64,000 nt of DNA from Psychromonas algarum (GTDB lineage: Bacteria; Pseudomonadota; Gammaproteobacteria; Enterobacterales; Psychromonadaceae), in contig NZ_SNUW01000010.1 of NCBI RefSeq assembly GCF_004376845.1, positions 62,001-126,000 on the forward strand, given 5' to 3'. How positions within the stretch are numbered: the stretch's first letter is position 1; each line of letters opens with the position of its first letter. Position numbers and translations under genes: made by a program. The notes under the pieces are model-generated. The model had not been told where the DNA came from. It did not search any database and worked only from the letters and a program-made list of their open reading frames with translations. Below are positions 59,429 to 64,000 of the stretch, piece by piece.

Positions 59429-59450
59429 AAAGGGCAGCCTAAGCTGCCCT
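59422..59450 (-). terminator. Intrinsic terminator of csrB
   Basis: AGGGCAGC/GCTGCCCT stem (59431-59438 and 59443-59450) with a 4-base loop, then TTTCCTATTTT on the minus strand. Confidence 0.88.
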
Positions 59451-59879
59451 AATTTAGTCACTCTATCCAATCCGTGATAGAAGTTGCTCCATGCAGTACA
59501 TCCATTTGACTATTGCCATACTAGGCATCCCCTTCCCAAATCCATTGGGCTTCTTCCCTAATTACATCCATATACGATAAACATCCTGTTTACCAATCCA
59601 ACATCCTGCTGGTTTCATCCTTGACACATCCGTATTTAATAAACATCCTGCTTATTAACTGCTCCCTAATCCTTGGAAGGTGTCCTCATTACATCCTGTA
59701 ATGTCATCCATGCTTTCCTTAACGATAAACATCCTGCTTATCTAACCCCAATCCTTGAAGTGTCCTATTATCATCCTGATATGATAAATAATCCTTATTT
59801 ACCATTAACAACATCCTGTTGTTTCCTTGCTTGTCCGTTGCTAATTTACATCCTGTAAATTGCTTCGTCCTTGTTTGCG
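59424..59879 (-). ncRNA. csrB: CsrB-family regulatory RNA (CsrA-sequestering)
   Basis: On the minus strand this roughly 456-base stretch carries eight exact CAGGATG motifs (plus-strand CATCCTG starting at 59582, 59602, 59644, 59692, 59730, 59772, 59812 and 59849) and about 31 GGA triplets in all. Many GGA lie in the loops of small perfect hairpins, for example 59844-59860, 59807-59823 and 59687-59703 (7-bp stems around a TCC/GGA loop) and 59786-59800 (6-bp). This is the hallmark of CsrB/CsrC RNAs, which titrate the translational regulator CsrA. It ends in an intrinsic terminator and is preceded by a TATTAT -10. Ends are estimated from those signals. Open frames across it (59673-59858 plus, 59719-59958 minus) are incidental. 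Confidence 0.94.
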
Positions 59880-59885
59880 GGAGAG

Positions 59886-59891
59886 ATAATA
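59886..59891 (-). promoter_or_regulatory. csrB promoter -10 element
   Basis: TATTAT on the minus strand, about seven bases before the estimated start. No good -35 lies 17 bases upstream, as expected for a promoter that needs the UvrY/GacA response regulator. A GTAAG half-site at 59981-59985 resembles half of the TGTAAG-N6-CTTACA box, but the other half is poor. Confidence 0.5.
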
Positions 59892-60182
59892 CGATGCATG
59901 CAAACAATAAAATGGGAAAAAACATCAACAGAGTGTCAAACATAAGCATTAAAAACAAATAATAATTTTACTTTCAGACACTTACGATATTTTTTTATTT
60001 TAACAACATCTGAAATAAATGATTTAAAGTGAGGATCTAGCACATGCTCTATGGTCGATCTCGCACAAATAATTTTTGTTAGAAAATAACTTTACTCAAT
60101 AACCCCTCTTTTTATCGCCTTAGCTCACACTACCTCGAAGAAGTTATTCGCCTGCAAGACTAAAATAACTTATTTAAGCACA

Positions 60183-60206
60183 ATAAAAAGCCGTCATAAG
60201 ACGGCT
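60183..60206 (-). terminator. Intrinsic terminator after the HmuY-like gene
   Basis: AGCCGTC/GACGGCT stem (60189-60195 and 60200-60206), ATAA loop, followed on the minus strand by TTTTTATTG. Confidence 0.85.
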
Positions 60207-60235
60207 CATAAGTAAAAACATTATTGAATGTGCGA

Positions 60236-61351
60236 TTAATTTAACTCTTCATAACGTAAAACTAAGTTGCCACTCGCGGAGTTACCATTAGCACCGTAGT
60301 TACTAACCACTTGTACTTTAAATAAACGATCTTGAGCATCTTTAATTAAATAAGTTGTAAATGTAGGCCACATTAAATGCCCACCAGCAACTGCATATTG
60401 TAATGGCCCATAAGTCCCCGGACCACTTAATACACCTGAAGCTGTATCAGCAAAATATTTATACACTTGAGCTGTATCTGTCGGATCAGTAACTGAAGCT
60501 AGATCATCTGATAGTACGGCACCAACACCAGCTTGACCTGTACCAGAAGCGCCACCATTTATTTGTAATGGGTAATCACGGCCATTAACCGATACACTTA
60601 ATTCCCAATCATCAGTCGCACTAACTAAGCTATTTGTTTCTAAGTCCCAATAAACTTGATCTTCACTGAAGTCTAATTCAGGTGAAAGCTGTGCGGTTTC
60701 AAATACACTGCCATTCCATAATTCGCTATTGAATACTAATTTTCGAGTTGTGCTTGCTCCAAAAACAACTTCCACTGAATTTACACTTACACGACCATAA
60801 GTTGCTCCATCTGCAGAACGAATGATCCATCCATTACCTGCTTTTGCACCATACACAGGAGCACCGGCAGAATAATCCGCATCTAACCATTCTTCAGTTT
60901 CGATGAAAGTCGCTACGCTGTCTTCTACAAAGTCAGTACATGAATCAGCTGTGACTGCTACAAAAGAATCTTCAGTGCTACTCACTGTTAGCAGTTTAAA
61001 TTCATCTTCAATGGAAGCGCCTGTACTATCAAATATTGAACTGTACTCATGTGCAATACAGCCACTTACACCAGCATCACCAGAACTTCCACCATTAAGC
61101 TTAAAACCAAGGTATTTTTGATATGCTAAATGCCAACTATCATCAGTTACTATTGCGCCAGAAGCTAGGTCAAGCTGCACCGCTGTACTTCCATCCGTTG
61201 CATCTAATTCAACAGTCTCATAATTACTTGTGATCTCTTGTTCACCATCTTCTGTAGTATTCCCATTATCAGAACTAGAAGAAGAACTGCCACAAGCTGT
61301 CACTAAAAGACTCGCGGTTATTAATGCTAATGCATTGTATTTAAAAGACAT
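60236..61351 (-). CDS. HmuY-like lipoprotein with two tandem domains
   Basis: HmuY proteins are surface or secreted lipoproteins that capture heme and hand it to a TonB-dependent receptor. 371 residues: lipobox LVTAC (Cys20), Ser-rich and acidic linker, then two related halves. The repeated block is visible as DDSWHLAYQKYLGFKLNGGS at 70-89 and DDWELSVSVNGRDYPLQINGG at 247-267, each followed by a Gly-rich loop. Known single-domain HmuY is about half this size, so this looks like a duplication. Heme ligands are not obvious. Forty-nine bases downstream of the receptor gene, with a terminator after it: a two-gene operon under Fur. Confidence 0.78.
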   Translation of the reverse strand: MSFKYNALALITASLLVTACGSSSSSSDNGNTTEDGEQEITSNYETVELDATDGSTAVQLDLASGAIVTDDSWHLAYQKYLGFKLNGGSSGDAGVSGCIAHEYSSIFDSTGASIEDEFKLLTVSSTEDSFVAVTADSCTDFVEDSVATFIETEEWLDADYSAGAPVYGAKAGNGWIIRSADGATYGRVSVNSVEVVFGASTTRKLVFNSELWNGSVFETAQLSPELDFSEDQVYWDLETNSLVSATDDWELSVSVNGRDYPLQINGGASGTGQAGVGAVLSDDLASVTDPTDTAQVYKYFADTASGVLSGPGTYGPLQYAVAGGHLMWPTFTTYLIKDAQDRLFKVQVVSNYGANGNSASGNLVLRYEELN

Positions 61352-61400
61352 AAAATATCCCTATTATTTATTGAATGGTATGGTTAAAAAGTAGAGTTCA

Positions 61401-63416
61401 TTAGCCATTAACTCGGAAACCTACGTAAACAAAACGCCCGACATCTGGACGTAAATCTTGCCCTGTTGAAGGAGTATCACGAACGGTATCAGTTAAGTTA
61501 TCAACTCCCATAAACAGAGTGATTCCATGGTCTAATGAGGTATTAATTTTAAAATCGAAGGTGCTATATTCAGGTGATGTGATCAGGTTATCGACATCAA
61601 TATATTCTTTACTTTGATAATTCCCATACACTGAAAAAGTAGAGGCAATAACGGGCACTTTATAACTGAATTGAAGTTTAGCTAGATGCTCAGGGCGATT
61701 AGTCAGCACTAAGCCTGTTTCTTTATCTTCACTTTGTAAGTATGTGTAAGACAGTTGAGTATCAAAATTATCAGAGAATAAATACCCCGTTGATATATCC
61801 ACCCCTTGCGTGATTGCTTCACCTATATTGTCATAGGAAAAAATACTTAAACCAGTGGAATTAGATGCATTTTGATCAAGTGTCGTGGTGATTAAATTAT
61901 CGATGTCATTATAATAAAAGTTAATATCTGCTCGGAATTTCTCTGTATTTAATTCACCACCAAATTGCACACTATTAGATGTTTCAGGAAGTAAATCAGG
62001 ATTACCAATAACCATATAACCTAACGCACTATGGTCAAAAACATAATGACGTTCTTTTAAGGTAGGAACACGATAACCATGACCTAATCCTAAACGCCAT
62101 TTTAAATCTGCATTAGCAATCCAGTCGGGGCCATACATTAAATTTATTTTAGGCGCTAAGTAACCACCAAAATCACTATCATATTGATAACGTAGACCAG
62201 GTAAAACCTCTAATGTATCACCAACAAAAATATCGTCTTGTGCATAAAATTCAATATTTTGGCGTTCTTTCTTACCTCCTATTTCATCTACGGTGACATT
62301 TTTGATTATTTGCTTTTGCTGCAAGTCGCTACGCATTGCAACGACACCTAATGTCAAAAGGTGGTTATCTGTAATATTTTTATCTAATTGCATTTCTGCT
62401 TTATCAAAATTACTTTCACCATATCGTTCTTGATCTTTTGTTGCCGTACTCACCACATCTTGCGATGTTTCATCAATAAACTGCTCATGAATATACCAAG
62501 TTGATAATTTCCCATCGCCCCATATCGGTGTATCAAAAGACATAGTGATATTTTTACGCGTTGCATCTTCATTTTTAATTTTATAAATATCACCAAAACC
62601 AGGTGTAAAAGTACTGAAGTTCTGAACAACTGACTCACGGTAATAACTAGGTTTAAATAACAGCGTGGCGCCATTATCAAAGTGATAACCAAGATCTAAG
62701 CTAACATTCATTTTATCGCCAGATGCACCTTCATAATCCCATGCATCAGGTTGTAAACGACTACCGCCTTTGTCACGTAAATCAGCACTTAATGCAGTAA
62801 ACCAAGTACCAGTATCATGCTGTAAAAATAAATTGACATGTTTATCATTAAAAACATCATCAGTAACATTATCTTGACCATAACCACCGCCATCGACCGT
62901 TATTTGATAACTACTGCCAGGCTTAGATTTAACCGTAATAATATTAACAACTCCCCCCATGGCTTCACTACCATAAAGCGCTGATACAGAACCTTTCACA
63001 ATTTCAACATGATCAACATCTGCTACAGAAATTTGTGTTAAATCCACACTCGATCCAGTTGATGCCGATACAGGCAATCCATCAATTAAGACTAAAACTC
63101 GGTTAGCATCAAAACCCTGTAACCAAATTTCCTGTCCGGTTTTACCATGTATTGGTTTGATCATAACGCCTGGCACATTCTTTAAACCTTCAGCGAGATC
63201 TCGCGCATGACTTTCTTGTAATTGCTCTCTTGTAACCACTTCAGTTCGAACGGGTACATCTAATAAATTACGCTCCGTTTTTGTACCAGTAACAACCACC
63301 GTATCCGTACTATAAACTTCCGAAGCAATAACCGAATGCTGAAGAAATAAGCTTAGGCTAGCCACTTTTACAAAAGCAACTTTATTGGTAAAAAAACGAC
63401 GATAGTGGTGGTACAT
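61401..63416 (-). CDS. TonB-dependent receptor, HmuR-like (probable heme uptake)
   Basis: Outer-membrane beta-barrel that imports its ligand with TonB energy. 671 residues: signal peptide to about residue 32, TonB box TDTVVVTG at 37-44, plug domain to about 165, barrel ending in an aromatic-rich strand (GRFVYVGFRVNG). Heme-receptor features: YRVP at 448-451 and NPDL at 472-475 with His457 and His462 between them, and plug His90, matching the YRAP/NPDL and His residues described for HmuR. A HmuY-like gene follows and a Fur box precedes. The start ATG has AGGAG upstream and overlaps a CAGGATG hairpin. A different iron-chelate substrate is possible. Confidence 0.88.
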   Translation of the reverse strand: MYHHYRRFFTNKVAFVKVASLSLFLQHSVIASEVYSTDTVVVTGTKTERNLLDVPVRTEVVTREQLQESHARDLAEGLKNVPGVMIKPIHGKTGQEIWLQGFDANRVLVLIDGLPVSASTGSSVDLTQISVADVDHVEIVKGSVSALYGSEAMGGVVNIITVKSKPGSSYQITVDGGGYGQDNVTDDVFNDKHVNLFLQHDTGTWFTALSADLRDKGGSRLQPDAWDYEGASGDKMNVSLDLGYHFDNGATLLFKPSYYRESVVQNFSTFTPGFGDIYKIKNEDATRKNITMSFDTPIWGDGKLSTWYIHEQFIDETSQDVVSTATKDQERYGESNFDKAEMQLDKNITDNHLLTLGVVAMRSDLQQKQIIKNVTVDEIGGKKERQNIEFYAQDDIFVGDTLEVLPGLRYQYDSDFGGYLAPKINLMYGPDWIANADLKWRLGLGHGYRVPTLKERHYVFDHSALGYMVIGNPDLLPETSNSVQFGGELNTEKFRADINFYYNDIDNLITTTLDQNASNSTGLSIFSYDNIGEAITQGVDISTGYLFSDNFDTQLSYTYLQSEDKETGLVLTNRPEHLAKLQFSYKVPVIASTFSVYGNYQSKEYIDVDNLITSPEYSTFDFKINTSLDHGITLFMGVDNLTDTVRDTPSTGQDLRPDVGRFVYVGFRVNG

Positions 63417-63423
63417 CCTGTAC
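63411..63423 (-). promoter_or_regulatory. CsrA-type hairpin over the receptor start codon
   Basis: GTACA-GGA-TGTAC on the minus strand: a perfect 5-bp stem with GGA as the loop, containing CAGGATG and the ATG start. A second GGA lies in the AGGAG ribosome site just upstream. Same motif as the eight copies in csrB. Confidence 0.5.
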
Positions 63424-63451
63424 TCCTACAGCAAGGTTTACTAAAAACCCC

Positions 63452-63480
63452 TAAATGATAATGAAATTGATTATCATTTA
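63452..63480. promoter_or_regulatory. Fur box upstream of the HmuR-like receptor
   Basis: TAAATGATAAT (63452-63462) and its exact inverse ATTATCATTTA (63470-63480) with a 7-base centre, close to the GATAATGATAATCATTATC Fur consensus. It lies 36-64 bases before the receptor start, so iron repression is expected. Confidence 0.88.
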
Positions 63481-63689
63481 CAACAAGTAATTAACAACAA
63501 AAAATAGACAGAAAAAACCAATTAATAAAACGAAACGCAATAAATGTTTTATTTATTAATGGGTTAGAAGAAGATAAAGGCTTTAACATGGAAGTAAAAA
63601 AACAAAATGTTAAATTTGATAAAAAAATAATTAACAAGCTCATAAAATAGAACACGCTACAATGATCATTGCATTCATTAATAGCTAAA
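63481..63689. other. AT-rich gap upstream of the antiporter remnant
   Basis: Over 75 percent A+T with no frame of interest. The N-terminal part of the antiporter gene would belong here but is not recognisable. Confidence 0.5.
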
Positions 63690-64000
63690 TGGAATTAACC
63701 ACTTCTTATTAGATGGTTTATTAGATTTATTATTTCATTATCTAATCAGCGCAACCAATAACCATGAGATGGAATTATTATTAACCATCGGCGTACCAAC
63801 AGCTGGATATGTATTTGGTCAAATAACTGGTGTATCAGGACCATTAGCGATGGTCGTTGCTGGTATCATGGTAGGCAATTGGACTAGAAGAACAGGATTT
63901 TATAAAGAAAGTAAAGCGTAGTTGGATCATTTTTGGGAACTCGTTGATGAATTTTTAAATGGTATATTATTCTTGTTAATTGGTTTGAGTATGCTGCAAT
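63690..64000 (+). pseudogene. Cation/proton antiporter (CPA1) remnant, 5'-truncated with in-frame stop
   Basis: Reading from about 63690, the frame gives a stretch typical of the middle of CPA1 Na+/H+ antiporters: EMELLLTIGVPTAGY (the EVLLTLA block), VSGPLAMVVAGIMVGN, then LDHFWELVDEFLNGILFLLIGLSML. It is interrupted by TAG at 63919-63921, where a Gln or similar residue is expected. Upstream in this frame are stops and no N-terminal half, so the gene is also truncated. The right end is cut by the window. A single substitution such as CAG to TAG would explain the stop. Confidence 0.8.

Larger units (their letters stand above)
59880..60235. other. Gap between csrB and the HmuY-like gene
   Basis: Contains the csrB promoter side and, at its far end, the terminator of the heme gene pair. 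No coding frame is evident. Confidence 0.5.

Noticed and set aside
59580-59860. Possible CRISPR array or tandem repeat
   Set aside because: The repeated unit is only 7 bases with irregular spacing and each copy is flanked by its own complementary arms, which fits RNA hairpins and not CRISPR repeats.
59673-59958. Open frames on both strands across the GGA-rich region (61 and 79 codons)
   Set aside because: They follow from the repeated CATCCTG units, have no ribosome sites, and the region is explained by csrB.
63417-63689. N-terminal half of the antiporter gene in another frame
   Set aside because: No antiporter-like segment could be seen in any frame; the region is very AT-rich.

Overview
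The window is an AT-rich chromosomal segment of a marine-type gammaproteobacterium. Gene content and order (aroK-aroB-dam-rpe-gph-trpS next to pilMNOPQ and ponA; hslR-hslO-pckA divergent from a complete gspC-N operon; a CsrB-type RNA; LexA, MetJ and Fur sites of the enteric type) place it among Vibrio/Shewanella/Psychromonas relatives. I suspect Psychromonas or a close genus, but no marker here proves that. Almost everything is core chromosome. I see no prophage, CRISPR array, transposase, rRNA or tRNA.

Layout. 1-1.9 kb: 3' end of plsY, cytochrome c5, glyoxalase I and a short palindromic repeat. 2-7 kb (minus): aroK, aroB, dam, rpe, gph, trpS, the usual housekeeping string but without damX. 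7.2-12 kb (minus): pilMNOPQ, the inner-membrane platform and secretin of type IV pili, divergent from PBP1A (ponA/mrcA), which carries a ten-G tract. 14.9-25.6 kb: yrfG, nudE, sthA, yijD, mgsA, ycbX, an unknown gene, miaE, a SNF2-family helicase and a GGDEF protein. 25.7-31 kb: metH and metA (MetJ boxes at the metA leader), separated by a 0.77 kb gap with a structured element and an orphan terminator. 31-33 kb: GNAT, sco1 and lexA with two SOS boxes. 33.2-44.6 kb (minus): a twelve-gene type II secretion operon, gspCDEFGHIJKLMN. 44.9-48 kb: hslR, hslO, pckA. 48-52 kb: an unknown lipoprotein and an ScsB/ScsD-like thiol redox pair. 52.4-58.3 kb: ldhA, a phosphoribosyltransferase, acpH, an EamA exporter, GNAT, and a divergent XRE-cupin regulator/BenE transporter pair. 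58.3-64 kb: two unknown Cys-containing proteins, a CsrB-family regulatory RNA, a Fur-controlled HmuR-like receptor with a HmuY-like lipoprotein, and a broken cation/proton antiporter gene.

The best non-coding find is at about 59.42-59.88 kb on the minus strand. Eight exact CAGGATG motifs and about 31 GGA triplets lie there, many in the loops of small perfect hairpins, and the stretch ends in an intrinsic terminator: the architecture of CsrB, the RNA that sequesters CsrA. The HmuR-like gene 3.5 kb away carries the same CAGGATG in a perfect hairpin over its own start codon. This suggests, by inference, that heme/iron uptake here is controlled by Csr as well as by Fur.

Starts were moved from the longest reading frame to a better-supported codon for cytochrome c5, yrfG, metA, lexA, hslO, ldhA, acpH, the XRE-cupin regulator, the BenE transporter and the small Cys-rich protein.
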